NCBI GenBank assembly: GCA_964493665.1
Contig: CAZBOZ010000002.1
Span: 12,239 to 76,238, forward strand
Reading direction: 5' to 3'
Source: DAOSVX01 sp964493665
Lineage (GTDB): Bacteria > Bacillota_I > Bacilli_A > RF39 > UBA660
Length of the DNA stretch: 64,000 nucleotides
Each line of letters starts with the position of its first letter. The stretch's first letter is position 1. The notes under the pieces were generated by a model. The model had not been told where the DNA came from, did no database searches, and saw only the letters and a list, made by a program, of their open reading frames with translations. The position numbers and the translations under genes are program-made. Below, one piece after another: positions 17,034 to 26,085 of this stretch.

Positions 17034-18020
17034 ATGGCTGTAGTTTCTATGAGTTTTTTACTAGAAGCTGGTGTTCATTTTGGGCATCAAACAAAAAGAT
17101 GGAACCCAAAAATGAAAGACTATATTTTCACGGCAAGGGATGATATTTATATTATTGACTTGCAAAAAACTTCAGAGCTAATTGAAGAAGCTTATGAAGA
17201 ATTAAAAACAATTGCGACAAATAATGGTACGCTTTTGTTTGTAGGAACCAAAAAACAAGCTGGTGAGGCAGTAAAGGAAGAGGCTTTAAGAAGTCAAAGT
17301 TATTACGTAACTGAAAGATGGTTAGGTGGTACTTTAACTAATTTTAGAACTATTAGAAGAAGAGTCAAAAGGCTAGAAGAAATTGAAACAATGGAAAAAG
17401 AAGGTATATTCGAAATGCTTCCTAAAAAAGAAGTAGTAAAATTAAGAAAAGAATATGCTAAATTAGATAGAGTTTTAAGTGGTATTAGAGAAATGTATAA
17501 ATTACCACAAGCTTTAATAATTGTAGATCCTAAAAAGGAAATTAGTGCTATTAAAGAAGCTAGAAAATTAAATATACCAGTAATTGGGATTGTTGATACT
17601 AATGGTGATCCAGATGATGTTGATTTTGTAATACCTGGTAATGATGATGCTGTCCGTTCTATAAAATTAATTTTAGGAGTTTTATCTAACGCTATATGTG
17701 AAGTTAAGAACTTAGAAGTAATTGATTATGTAACAGAAGTAGAAAAAACTAAAAAACCAGAAAAAGTTGATTTAGATAAAGCTTTAGAAGGCCAAGAAAT
17801 ACCTGTTAAGGATTATGTAAGACCAGAAAAAGAAGCAAAACCTAAAAAAGAAGAATTAACTGAAAAATTAGAAAAAGAATTAGTTAAAAAAGAAATTAAA
17901 ATAGATTATGAAACTATGACTTTAACAGCTTTAAAAGCATTAGCTAAAGAAGCTGGATTAAAAGGTTATAGCACTTTGAAAAAAGAAGAATTAATTCAAT
18001 TAATTAAGAATAATAAATAG
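17034..18020 (+). CDS. rpsB: 30S ribosomal protein S2 with C-terminal Rho_N/SAP-like extension
   Basis: Small-subunit protein. The core (residues 1 to about 235) is standard: MSFLLEAGVHFGHQTKRWNPKM, RWLGGTLTNFRTI, PQALIIVDPKKE and IPVIGIVDTNGDPD. At 328 aa it is about 80 residues longer than typical S2. The extension has a Lys/Glu-rich linker (about 236-294) and then residues 295-328, with LTALKALAKEAGLKGYS followed by TLKKEELIQLI, which closely resembles the helix-extension-helix of Rho N-terminal/SAP domains that bind nucleic acid. The frame is uninterrupted and tsf follows after 11 bases, so the extension is part of the gene. Confidence 0.95.
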   Translation: MAVVSMSFLLEAGVHFGHQTKRWNPKMKDYIFTARDDIYIIDLQKTSELIEEAYEELKTIATNNGTLLFVGTKKQAGEAVKEEALRSQSYYVTERWLGGTLTNFRTIRRRVKRLEEIETMEKEGIFEMLPKKEVVKLRKEYAKLDRVLSGIREMYKLPQALIIVDPKKEISAIKEARKLNIPVIGIVDTNGDPDDVDFVIPGNDDAVRSIKLILGVLSNAICEVKNLEVIDYVTEVEKTKKPEKVDLDKALEGQEIPVKDYVRPEKEAKPKKEELTEKLEKELVKKEIKIDYETMTLTALKALAKEAGLKGYSTLKKEELIQLIKNNK

Positions 18021-18031
18021 AAGGGATAATT

Positions 18032-18907
18032 ATGATAAGTGCAAATTTAGTAAAAGAGCTTAGAGAAAAATCTGGAGCTGGAATGATGGATTGCAAAGCA
18101 GCTTTAGAGGAAACTAAAGGCGATATTGAAAAAGCTTTAGATTATCTAAGAGAAAAAGGGATTGCAAAAGCCACTAAGAAAGCAAGTAGAATTGCTTCTG
18201 AAGGATTAGCAAATATCTATGTAGATGGTAACAAAGCAGTTATATTAGAAGTTAATTCAGAAACTGACTTTGTAAGTCAAAATGATGAATTCAAGAGTAT
18301 GATAGATGAAATTGGTAAAGCTTTATTAACAAGTGATGCCAAAACAATGGAAGAAGCTAACGCAGTAAAAGCTGGAGACCAAACTATTGGCGAACTTATA
18401 ATAGATAAAATAACTAAGATTGGTGAAAAGTTATCATTTAGAAGATTTGAAATAGTAACTAAAAGTGATGAAGAAGTCTTTGGACCTTATCTTCACTTAG
18501 GTGGTAGAATTGCTACATTAATAGTATTAAAAGGAGCTAATGAAGGTGTTGCTAAAGATGTAGCAATGCAAGCAGCAGCTATGAAACCAACTTATTTGTT
18601 TTCTAAAGATGTTCCACAAGATGAAATAGCTAGAGAAAAAGAAGTATTAAAAGAACAAGCTGTTAATGAAGGTAAACCTGCTGATATAGCTGAAAAGATG
18701 GTAGAGGGTAGAATTAAAAAATACTACCAAGAAGTTTGTTTAGCAGATCAAGCATTTATTAAAGATAACAGTATTGATATAAAAACATATGTAACTAACA
18801 ATGGTGGAGAATTAGTAAGTATGATTCGTTATGAAGTAGGAGAAGGATTAGAAAAAAGAAGTGAAAACTTTGCTGAAGAAGTAATGAATCAAATCAATAA
18901 AGGATAA
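18032..18907 (+). CDS. tsf: Elongation factor Ts
   Basis: Guanine-nucleotide exchange factor for EF-Tu. The N-terminal UBA-like domain LVKELREKSGAGMMDCKAALEE and the exchange segment SETDFVSQNDEF (canonical TDFV) are clear. At 291 aa it has the usual length. It forms the conventional rpsB-tsf operon, with ribosome site AAGGGATAA before ATG 18032. Confidence 0.97.
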   Translation: MISANLVKELREKSGAGMMDCKAALEETKGDIEKALDYLREKGIAKATKKASRIASEGLANIYVDGNKAVILEVNSETDFVSQNDEFKSMIDEIGKALLTSDAKTMEEANAVKAGDQTIGELIIDKITKIGEKLSFRRFEIVTKSDEEVFGPYLHLGGRIATLIVLKGANEGVAKDVAMQAAAMKPTYLFSKDVPQDEIAREKEVLKEQAVNEGKPADIAEKMVEGRIKKYYQEVCLADQAFIKDNSIDIKTYVTNNGGELVSMIRYEVGEGLEKRSENFAEEVMNQINKG

Positions 18908-18917
18908 GGAGCTATTA

Positions 18918-19046
18918 ATGAAAGAAAAACTAAAAAAGAAATTTGTTATCAAAGATAAAAAAAGATTTATCATTGGACTTATTAAAATTATTTTAGGAAT
19001 TCTATTAGCAGCAGCATTTATATTTATTGGATTAGCAAATTCTTAA
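18918..19046 (+). CDS. Small single-span membrane protein after tsf
   Basis: A 42-aa ORF with ribosome site AAGGAGCT eight bases before ATG 18918, ten bases after the tsf stop and just before a terminator. It has a strongly basic N-terminus (residues 2-16 rich in Lys) followed by a single hydrophobic helix (about 18-40) with a small-residue patch (LLAAAF). No known family recognised. Translation is likely because of the well placed ribosome site and lack of other function for the interval. Confidence 0.65.
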   Translation: MKEKLKKKFVIKDKKRFIIGLIKIILGILLAAAFIFIGLANS

Positions 19047-19051
19047 AAAAG

Positions 19052-19076
19052 AAAAAGTGTTTTAGACACTTTTTTT
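19052..19076 (+). terminator. Terminator of the rpsB-tsf operon
   Basis: Stem AAAAGTGT/ACACTTTT with a loop of five or six bases, then T tract. Confidence 0.85.
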
Positions 19077-19120
19077 ATTTATTAAATTAATATATAATAG
19101 AAAAAAGGAAGGTGGGTATT

Positions 19121-20326
19121 ATGGATAAAAAAATATCAAATGCTTTAAAGAAAGAAAGGGCAAGACAAAGAAACACAATAATGCTAATAGCTAGTGAAAA
19201 TTATGTATCAAAAGATGTTTTACGCTTATTAGGATCAGAATTCACTAATAAATATGCTGAAGGATATCCAGGCCACAGATATTATGCTGGATGTCAAAAT
19301 GTTGATATAGTAGAAAATTTAGCCATAGAATATTTATGCCAATTATTTAACTGCCAATATGCTAATGTTCAACCACATAGCGGTAGCAGTGCTAATATGG
19401 CGGCTACAAGAGCTTTAATTAATCATGGTGATAAAATTTTGAGCATGAAGTTATCTGATGGTGGTCATTTAACCCACGGTCATAAAATAAATTATAGTGG
19501 TAAAGACTATGAAATAGTAAATTATGCTGTTAATGAAGATGGTTTTATTAATTACGAAGAATTAGAAAAAATTGCTAAAAAAGAAAAACCAAGCCTAATA
19601 ATAGCTGGAGCTAGTGCTTATTCAAGAATTATAGATTTTAAAAGATTTGGCGAAATAGCTAAAAAAGTAGGAGCTTATTTAATGGTCGATATAGCTCATA
19701 TAGCAGGCCTTGTAGCAACTAACTTGCATCCATCACCATTCCCTTATGCGGATGTAGTTACATCTACTACTCATAAGACATTAAGAGGTCCAAGAGGTGG
19801 TTTAATCTTAACTAACAATGAAGAATTAATTACTAAAATTAATAAAGTAGTATTTCCAGGTATTCAAGGTGGACCTCTAATGAATACTATCGCGGCCAAA
19901 GCCCAGTGCTTTTACGAAGCTTTACAGCCGGATTTTTATGATTATCAGTTACAAATATTAAAAAATGCCAAAGCTTTAAGTGAAGAATTAGCAAGATTAG
20001 GGTTTAGAATAATAACGGGAGGAACTGATAATCATTTAATGCTAGTTGATGTAAAAACATCTTGTGGTTTAACTGGGCAAGAAGCTGAGGATATATTAAC
20101 TTCTGTTAATATTATTTGTAACAAAAATGCTATCCCTTTTGATGAAGAACCACCATCAAGAGCGAGTGGAATTAGGCTAGGGACACCAGCCATGACTACC
20201 ATGGGGTTTAAAGAAGAAGAATTTAAAGAAGTAGCTTATCTAATATCAGATGCGTTATATCAAAGAGCAACTAAAAAAGAAATTAAGGAAGAAGTAAATA
20301 AAATATTAAAAAAGACATTAAAATAA
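19121..20326 (+). CDS. glyA: Serine hydroxymethyltransferase
   Basis: PLP enzyme interconverting serine and glycine with tetrahydrofolate. Signatures: NTIMLIASENYVS, NKYAEGYPGHRYYAGC, and the PLP lysine box VVTSTTHKTLRGPRGG. The start is ATG 19121 after AAGGAAGG; a GTG at 19112 is inside that ribosome site. At 401 aa it has normal length. The 3' end overlaps the convergent yigZ-like gene by nine bases. Confidence 0.97.
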   Translation: MDKKISNALKKERARQRNTIMLIASENYVSKDVLRLLGSEFTNKYAEGYPGHRYYAGCQNVDIVENLAIEYLCQLFNCQYANVQPHSGSSANMAATRALINHGDKILSMKLSDGGHLTHGHKINYSGKDYEIVNYAVNEDGFINYEELEKIAKKEKPSLIIAGASAYSRIIDFKRFGEIAKKVGAYLMVDIAHIAGLVATNLHPSPFPYADVVTSTTHKTLRGPRGGLILTNNEELITKINKVVFPGIQGGPLMNTIAAKAQCFYEALQPDFYDYQLQILKNAKALSEELARLGFRIITGGTDNHLMLVDVKTSCGLTGQEAEDILTSVNIICNKNAIPFDEEPPSRASGIRLGTPAMTTMGFKEEEFKEVAYLISDALYQRATKKEIKEEVNKILKKTLK

Positions 20327-20336
20327 TGTTTTTTTT
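20308..20336. terminator. Bidirectional terminator between glyA and the yigZ-like gene
   Basis: Stem ACATTA/TAATGT with A and T flanks in both directions, lying across the overlapping 3' ends of the two genes. Confidence 0.7.
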
Positions 20337-20677
20337 ATAACTTCTTTAGTACAATCCATATAAGCTCTATAAAGGCCGCCAGTCCCAAGTTTAATACCAC
20401 CAAAGTATCTTACAACAACAATTAAACAGTTATTAAGACTGTTTTTTTCTATGATATTTAATATAGGAATTCCTGCTGTATTTGTGGGCTCTTTATCATC
20501 GCTTTTCTTGACTAAGTTATCTATTTTATAAGCGTATGGAAGATGTTTTGCTTTTTTATGTTCTTTTTTTAAATTAGTAAGTATATCTTTTATTTCTAAA
20601 ACATCATTTACTTCATAATAATAAGCTATAAATTTAGATTTTTTTACTTCTAAAGTAATATTGTTTAATAAATTCAT
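20318..20677 (-). CDS. Short YigZ/IMPACT-family protein (N-terminal domain only)
   Basis: The UPF0029/IMPACT N-terminal domain is recognised by KKSKFIAYYYEV, the HLPYAYKI segment, EPTNTAGIPILNII and VVRYFGGIKLGTGGLYRAY. Start chosen at the Met encoded at 20677, preceded on the minus strand by GGTGATAAT; a longer frame to 20761 would add a hydrophobic run with no ribosome site. At 119 aa it lacks the C-terminal DUF1949 domain of full YigZ (about 200 aa). It ends shortly after GGLYRAYMDCTKEVIKK, where the first domain ends, so the loss is clean. Function of the family is unclear (translation-linked in eukaryotes). Confidence 0.85.
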   Translation of the reverse strand: MNLLNNITLEVKKSKFIAYYYEVNDVLEIKDILTNLKKEHKKAKHLPYAYKIDNLVKKSDDKEPTNTAGIPILNIIEKNSLNNCLIVVVRYFGGIKLGTGGLYRAYMDCTKEVIKKTLF

Positions 20678-20777
20678 TATTATCACCAATTTAATTATAA
20701 TAAAAATAGTTTTAATAATATAGTATAATATTAGAGATAGATGAAATAAAACATATTTCATTAGGAAGTGTTATATT

Positions 20778-21350
20778 ATGATAGGCAATGATTATAAAAT
20801 AATAAAAGCCAGTGATATAAAAGATTGGAATGAACAAGCCAGTCCTATTTTAAAAAAATCAATAGTAATGGATTATGAAGAAATAGGTGACATGAGTGAG
20901 AAAGATGAAGGAACTTATCGCCAATGGCTAAAAATATATTTGAAAGATCCGAACTTTATATATTTATTATATTTCCAAAATGAGTTTGTTGGCTATTTAC
21001 ATTGTGTGATCCTTACAGATGAGGCTAGCAAAAAAATGTTGTCTGGGCAAATGCAAGATAGTGATCTAAGAAGTAAACATATAATTTATCCATATAAACT
21101 CGGTCATTATAATCTTTATTGTGTATGTATTTGTATGAAAAAAGAACATCAAAATAAAGGCCTAGGGACTATTTTATTCAATGCCTTAATGTTAGATATT
21201 AATAAATTAAAAGATGATAACATTGTAATAGATAGCATTATTGCTGATGCCTATCCTAGATATGGTAAAAAGTTTTTTAAAAAGCATGGCTTTATATTTA
21301 CTGATATTAATGTGGGGTATGGAGAAATAGCTTTTAAGAAATTAAATTGA
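20778..21350 (+). CDS. GNAT family N-acetyltransferase
   Basis: Predicted acetyl-CoA dependent acyltransferase, 190 aa. The acetyl-CoA binding motif A is CVCICMKKEHQNKGLGTILF (Q-x2-G-x-G/A form), followed by a C-terminal segment YPRYGKKFFKKHGF typical of motif B. ATG 20778 follows AGGAAG. It is divergent from the yigZ-like gene and followed by a lipoprotein gene with its own promoter. Substrate unknown. Confidence 0.8.
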   Translation: MIGNDYKIIKASDIKDWNEQASPILKKSIVMDYEEIGDMSEKDEGTYRQWLKIYLKDPNFIYLLYFQNEFVGYLHCVILTDEASKKMLSGQMQDSDLRSKHIIYPYKLGHYNLYCVCICMKKEHQNKGLGTILFNALMLDINKLKDDNIVIDSIIADAYPRYGKKFFKKHGFIFTDINVGYGEIAFKKLN

Positions 21351-21353
21351 ATA

Positions 21354-21362
21354 TGATATAAT
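21354..21362 (+). promoter_or_regulatory. Extended -10 promoter for the DUF5050 lipoprotein
   Basis: TGA-TATAAT starts 3 bases after the GNAT stop and ends 18 bases before ATG 21381. Confidence 0.6.
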
Positions 21363-21380
21363 TAGTTTAGGAGTGAGTTT

Positions 21381-22409
21381 ATGAGAAAGATAATTTTAAT
21401 TTTTTTTGCAATATTATTAATAACAGGTTGTAGTACCAAAAACAAAGCAGCAGATAATAATTTAAATGAAGAAAGTTTAAATTCTTCACAAGTTTCAGAA
21501 GGAGTAAATTTAGACGATTTAGGAAATATTATTAATGGTCAGTACTATTTTGATTCTGGAGAAAATATCTATTATTCTTCTTTTGATGAAAGTGGTAGTG
21601 CTCATATATATATGGTTAGTAATGGGGTTACTAAAAAGATATTTAATGGCTTTGGTTGGTCTTTTGCAATAAATGGCGACTATTTATATTTTTCTGGTAA
21701 TGAAGGCACTAGAATAGATGGTACATATAATTTATTTAAAATGAAATTAGATGGCAGTAGTTATGAAAAGATAAATGATGAATATTGCTTTAATATGAAT
21801 TTTTATAAAGACTGGCTATATTATGTAAAAGCTGATGGAACTGTTTACTCTCTTTATAGATCTGATCTAGATGGTCAAAATGAAATAAAAGTAGTACAGT
21901 CTGGTAGTTATATGGGAATTGTTTATGAAGATATGCTTTATTATTTAAGTGATAATTCTATTTATAAGGCTAATCCAGACGGTTCTAATTCGGAATTATT
22001 AATACCTTCTGTAGCTCAATTTATAATTGGTATGGGTAAATTTATTTATACTGATACTAGTTATAATATAAAAACTAGTGATATTGATGGCTCTAAACAA
22101 GAAGTTATTAAATATAGTGAAGGCAATATAATAGCAAGAATAAATTCATATAAAGACACTGTCTTCTATGTAATCGGTAGTACATCACCAACTAGTGGAT
22201 ATTCTTATTCTTATACACTGTATAGTATTGATTTAGATGGAACTGACAATAAAACTGTTTATAGCAGTACTTCATACGGATATTATATAAATATTGTAAA
22301 TGATAAGGTATATGCCTTAGATTATAATGCTGGTACTTCTGGTAATTTTGAAGCTATTATTAAATCTATGAATTTAGATGGTTCTAATTTCCAAGTATTA
22401 TATAGATAG
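21381..22409 (+). CDS. Lipoprotein with DUF5050-type propeller repeats
   Basis: Surface lipoprotein, 342 aa. The signal peptide ends with lipobox LITGC (Cys 17), so it should be lipid-anchored. The mature part contains repeated units ending in DGSS, LDGQN, PDGSN, IDGSK, LDGTD and LDGSN, the six-fold pattern of DUF5050/low-density-lipoprotein-like beta-propellers, each preceded by tyrosine-rich strands (YLYF, WLYYV, MLYYL). The role is unknown, probably binding. It is transcribed alone, with terminator at 22421-22446. Confidence 0.83.
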   Translation: MRKIILIFFAILLITGCSTKNKAADNNLNEESLNSSQVSEGVNLDDLGNIINGQYYFDSGENIYYSSFDESGSAHIYMVSNGVTKKIFNGFGWSFAINGDYLYFSGNEGTRIDGTYNLFKMKLDGSSYEKINDEYCFNMNFYKDWLYYVKADGTVYSLYRSDLDGQNEIKVVQSGSYMGIVYEDMLYYLSDNSIYKANPDGSNSELLIPSVAQFIIGMGKFIYTDTSYNIKTSDIDGSKQEVIKYSEGNIIARINSYKDTVFYVIGSTSPTSGYSYSYTLYSIDLDGTDNKTVYSSTSYGYYINIVNDKVYALDYNAGTSGNFEAIIKSMNLDGSNFQVLYR

Positions 22410-22420
22410 ATATTTAAATA

Positions 22421-22446
22421 AAAAATCACTAATAAGTGATTTTTTT
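22421..22446 (+). terminator. Terminator after the lipoprotein gene
   Basis: Stem AAATCACT/AGTGATTT, loop AATA, T tract. Confidence 0.88.
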
Positions 22447-22483
22447 ATATGATATAGTATAATATTATTTGTTGGTGAATAAT

Positions 22484-24244
22484 ATGTTTAAAGAAAAATT
22501 AAATTTAATACCACATTTACCGGGTAGTTATCAAATGAAAAATAAAATAGGGACTATAATTTATGTTGGTAAAGCCAAAGACTTACATAATAGAGTATCT
22601 AGTTATTTTAATGATAAACAAACTGGTAAAACAGCCAAAATGGTCAGTGAAATAGATGATTTTTCTTATATTGTTACAAACTCTGAACTAGAAGCTTTTA
22701 TATTAGAACTTAATTTAATTAAAAAGTATGATCCTAAGTATAATATTTTACTTAAAGATGATAAAACTTATCCTTATATTGAATTAATTAAAAAACCATA
22801 TCCAATATTAAAAGTATCTAGATATTTAAAAGTAAAGAAAAATAAGAACAATGAATTATTTGGACCTTTCCAAAACGTCTATGCTGCTAGAAGAATGGTT
22901 AAACTTTTAAATAGATTATATCCTTTAAAAAAATGTTCTAGTAATCCTAAAGAACTTTGCTTATACTATCATATTGGTGAATGTCTTGGTTATTGTGTTA
23001 ATAAAATAAGTGAAGAAGTTATAAACAAAATGATTGGAGAAATTAGTAACTTTTTAAAGGGGGATGATACTTTAATAAAAGAAAAGATTTTAGAAAAAAT
23101 AGATTTTCATAGTACTAATTTAAATTATGAAGTGGCTAAAGAATTAAAAGAAGAATTAGATTATATGAATGTTATTTTATCTAAACAAAGAGTAGAAGTA
23201 TTAAATATTAAGGATATGGATGTAATTAATTACTATTTTGATAAAGGCTATATAAGCATTCAGATATTCTTTATTAGAAACTCTAAAATAGTAGGTAGTT
23301 ATAATGATATATTTCCAGTTATTAATGACGATGTATCTGACACTGAATCATTTATTGCAATGTTTTATGAAAAACACGAAATACCAAATACTATTTTAAT
23401 TAATCCTAAATTAAATGATGAAATACTAAGTAATGTTTTAAGCACTAAGTTTATAAAAGCTATTAAGGGTGAAAAGAAAAAACTATTAGACATGGTAATG
23501 AACAATGCTAAGATAAATCTTCGTAATAAATTTGAACTAATTAAAAAAGATGAAAATAAAACTGAACTTGCTAATGAAGAATTAAGAAAATTATTAAATT
23601 TAGATATACTAGATCGAATTGATGTTTTTGATAACTCTAATTTATTTGGTAATTATTCAGTTAGTGGCATGGTAGTTTATAAGAATGGGTATCCTGCTAA
23701 AAAAGAATATCGTAAATATAAAATATGCCTAGAAAAACCAGATGATTATAATATTATGAAAGAAGTAATATATCGAAGATATTATAAAGCTTTATTAGAG
23801 AAACTAGAATTACCAGATTTAATTATTGTAGATGGCTCCACTAATCAAATAAATGCTTGTAAAGATATACTAAATAGTCTCCATTTAAATATTAAAGTAT
23901 GTGGACTTAGAAAAAATGACAAGCATAAAACTAGTGATCTAGTAGATGGTGATACTTTAGAAAGTGTATATATAAAAAAGGATAGTAATTTATTTTACTT
24001 TCTAACTAATATTCAAGATGAAGTTCATCGCTTTACCATTAACTATCATCGAGATATTAGAAGTAAAGGAAGTATCAGCAGTATATTAGACGAAATACCA
24101 GGGATAGGGGCAAAAAGAAAAAAAGAACTATTAAAAAAATATAGTAGTATAAGTAAAATGAAAGAAGCAAGTAATGAAGAACTATTAAAAATATTACCTG
24201 AAGAAGTTGCTAAAAATCTTAAAAATTACTTAAATAATTATTAA
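22484..24244 (+). CDS. uvrC: Excinuclease ABC subunit C
   Basis: Dual-incision nuclease of nucleotide excision repair. The N-terminal GIY-YIG domain reads GTIIYVGKAKDLHNRVSSYF, the UVR segment and RNase H-like C-terminal endonuclease domain (DVFDNSNLFG, LIIVDGSTNQ, HRFTINYHR) follow, then a helix-hairpin-helix (IPGIGAKRKKELLKKY). At 586 aa it has the usual length. Start is ATG 22484 after GGTGA; an in-frame Met at 22469 lies before that site. Confidence 0.96.
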   Translation: MFKEKLNLIPHLPGSYQMKNKIGTIIYVGKAKDLHNRVSSYFNDKQTGKTAKMVSEIDDFSYIVTNSELEAFILELNLIKKYDPKYNILLKDDKTYPYIELIKKPYPILKVSRYLKVKKNKNNELFGPFQNVYAARRMVKLLNRLYPLKKCSSNPKELCLYYHIGECLGYCVNKISEEVINKMIGEISNFLKGDDTLIKEKILEKIDFHSTNLNYEVAKELKEELDYMNVILSKQRVEVLNIKDMDVINYYFDKGYISIQIFFIRNSKIVGSYNDIFPVINDDVSDTESFIAMFYEKHEIPNTILINPKLNDEILSNVLSTKFIKAIKGEKKKLLDMVMNNAKINLRNKFELIKKDENKTELANEELRKLLNLDILDRIDVFDNSNLFGNYSVSGMVVYKNGYPAKKEYRKYKICLEKPDDYNIMKEVIYRRYYKALLEKLELPDLIIVDGSTNQINACKDILNSLHLNIKVCGLRKNDKHKTSDLVDGDTLESVYIKKDSNLFYFLTNIQDEVHRFTINYHRDIRSKGSISSILDEIPGIGAKRKKELLKKYSSISKMKEASNEELLKILPEEVAKNLKNYLNNY

Positions 24245-24277
24245 AAAGCTATTTTTGTTAAAAAAAATAGCTTTTTT
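24243..24277 (+). terminator. Terminator after uvrC
   Basis: Long stem AAAAAGCTATTTTT/AAAAATAGCTTTTT with a T-rich end, starting at the uvrC stop. Confidence 0.88.
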
Positions 24278-24348
24278 AGTAATAAATTCTTCTAAAAAAA
24301 AGGAAAATTGCTATAAAAAGCGTATATATATAATTAGAAGGTAAAAAA

Positions 24349-26085
24349 ATGAGTTATATTAACCAAGAAGAAATTAATAAAGTAAGAACTTCTGTAGATA
24401 TAATTGACATCATTAGTAGTTATATTCCTTTAACTAAAAAGGGAAGAAATTTTTTTGGTGTCTGCCCATTTCATGATGATCATAATCCTAGCATGAGTGT
24501 TAGTAGTGAAAAACAGATATATAAGTGTTTTACTTGTGGAGCTTCAGGAAACGTTTTCACTTTTGTTGAAAACTATGAAAATGTATCTTTTGGCGAAGCT
24601 GTAGAAATAGTGGCTAATAAATCAGGAATACCGCTTTCTACTAAGATATCTAGACCAAAAGAAAGCGATAAGTATCAAAAATATTATGAAATAATGGATT
24701 TAGCATTAAAGTTCTATCAAAATAATTTAAAAACCAAAAGTGGGTTGGAAGCTAAAAAATATTTATCAGATAGAGGCTTTAGTGAAGAAGTTATTGATGA
24801 TTTTCAAATAGGAGTTTCACTAGATGAAAAAGATTCTTTAAAGAAAGTTTTACTCAGTAAAGGCTACAATGAAAAACTACTTATGGATTTAGGACTTCTA
24901 ACAGATAATTCTTTTGATCAGCTAACTGGTAGAGTAATCATTCCTTTAGAAAGCCCTGAAGGGAAAACCATTGGTTTTACTGGAAGAATATACCGTGGTG
25001 AGGATACAGCTAAATATGTTAATACTAGAGAAACAGTAATATTTAAAAAAGGAGAAACTTTATATAATTACTTTCTAGCTAAAGATAGTATTAAAAGAGA
25101 ACGAAGTGTCATCGTGGTAGAAGGCCAAATGGATGCCATAAGACTTTATAGTGAAGGCTTTAAAAATGTTGTGGCTACAGGAGGAACAAATCTTACTAAA
25201 GAACAAGTAATCTTGTTTAAGAAACTAAAAGCAAAAGTAATCCTTTGCTTAGACAATGATAAGCCTGGGTTTGAAGCAACATATAAAGTTGGTGAGGAAC
25301 TTACTAGAAATAACGTTGAAGTGTTTGTAATAAGACTTAGCGATGCTAAAGATCCGGATGAATATATTAAAAAGTTTGGTAAAGAAGCTTTTGAAAATAA
25401 TTTAAAAGCTTTAATTAAATTTTTTGATTTTAAAATAATATATTTTAAAAATAATAAGGACCTAAATAACTCAGTCGATCTTGCTAAATATATAAATGAA
25501 ATCTTGGAAACTTTAAAAGAAGAAAAAGATGAAATACTAAGAGAAATAACTTTACAGAAGATAAGCAAAGATTATTCAATAGATTTACATATTTTAAAAG
25601 ACAAATTAGGTAAGATAGAAAAGCCAATGGTTGAAGAGAAGCCTAAAGAGGTAGAAATAAAGCCAAGAAAAGATAAATATCAACAAGCTTGCGAAAAATT
25701 GCTTTTTTATATGATGAATGATCGCTCATATATTAAAATGTATCAAAGACAATTAGGCTTTATACCATTTGCAAATTATCGCAATATTGCTAATGACATT
25801 CTTTATTTCTATGATTTAAACAAAACAATAAATGTTGCTGACTTTATATCATTTGCTAGTAATAAAGCCGAAACTTATAAATTAGTTTTAAGCATAGTTA
25901 GTGAAAATGCTGAAACAGAGTTTTTAGAAAGTGAAATGGAATTATATATAAAAATAATAAAAGAATATATGGCAAAACAAGAAATAATTAAACTAAAAGA
26001 AAAAATGAAAAACGAATTAGACGTAAATAAAAAAGTAGAAATAGCTAGTAAGATAGCTAATTTAAAGAAGGAAGTAGAATTATGA
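24349..26085 (+). CDS. dnaG: DNA primase
   Basis: Makes RNA primers for replication. The N-terminal zinc domain has CPFHDDHNPSMSV...CFTCGASG; the Toprim core includes VVEGQMDAIRL and LCLDNDKPG. The C-terminal region (about 440-578) is the helicase-binding part. At 578 aa it has normal length. It overlaps rpoD by ATGA, forming the standard dnaG-rpoD macromolecular synthesis operon. Confidence 0.97.
   Translation: MSYINQEEINKVRTSVDIIDIISSYIPLTKKGRNFFGVCPFHDDHNPSMSVSSEKQIYKCFTCGASGNVFTFVENYENVSFGEAVEIVANKSGIPLSTKISRPKESDKYQKYYEIMDLALKFYQNNLKTKSGLEAKKYLSDRGFSEEVIDDFQIGVSLDEKDSLKKVLLSKGYNEKLLMDLGLLTDNSFDQLTGRVIIPLESPEGKTIGFTGRIYRGEDTAKYVNTRETVIFKKGETLYNYFLAKDSIKRERSVIVVEGQMDAIRLYSEGFKNVVATGGTNLTKEQVILFKKLKAKVILCLDNDKPGFEATYKVGEELTRNNVEVFVIRLSDAKDPDEYIKKFGKEAFENNLKALIKFFDFKIIYFKNNKDLNNSVDLAKYINEILETLKEEKDEILREITLQKISKDYSIDLHILKDKLGKIEKPMVEEKPKEVEIKPRKDKYQQACEKLLFYMMNDRSYIKMYQRQLGFIPFANYRNIANDILYFYDLNKTINVADFISFASNKAETYKLVLSIVSENAETEFLESEMELYIKIIKEYMAKQEIIKLKEKMKNELDVNKKVEIASKIANLKKEVEL

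Noticed and set aside
20678..20761. Hydrophobic N-terminal extension of the YigZ-like protein
   Set aside because: No ribosome site at 20761, whereas GGTGAT precedes the Met at 20677 that matches the family N-terminus.
25146..25568. Minus-strand ORF inside dnaG
   Set aside because: Shadow frame of a conserved gene, Ser/Leu/Phe-rich, no ribosome site.
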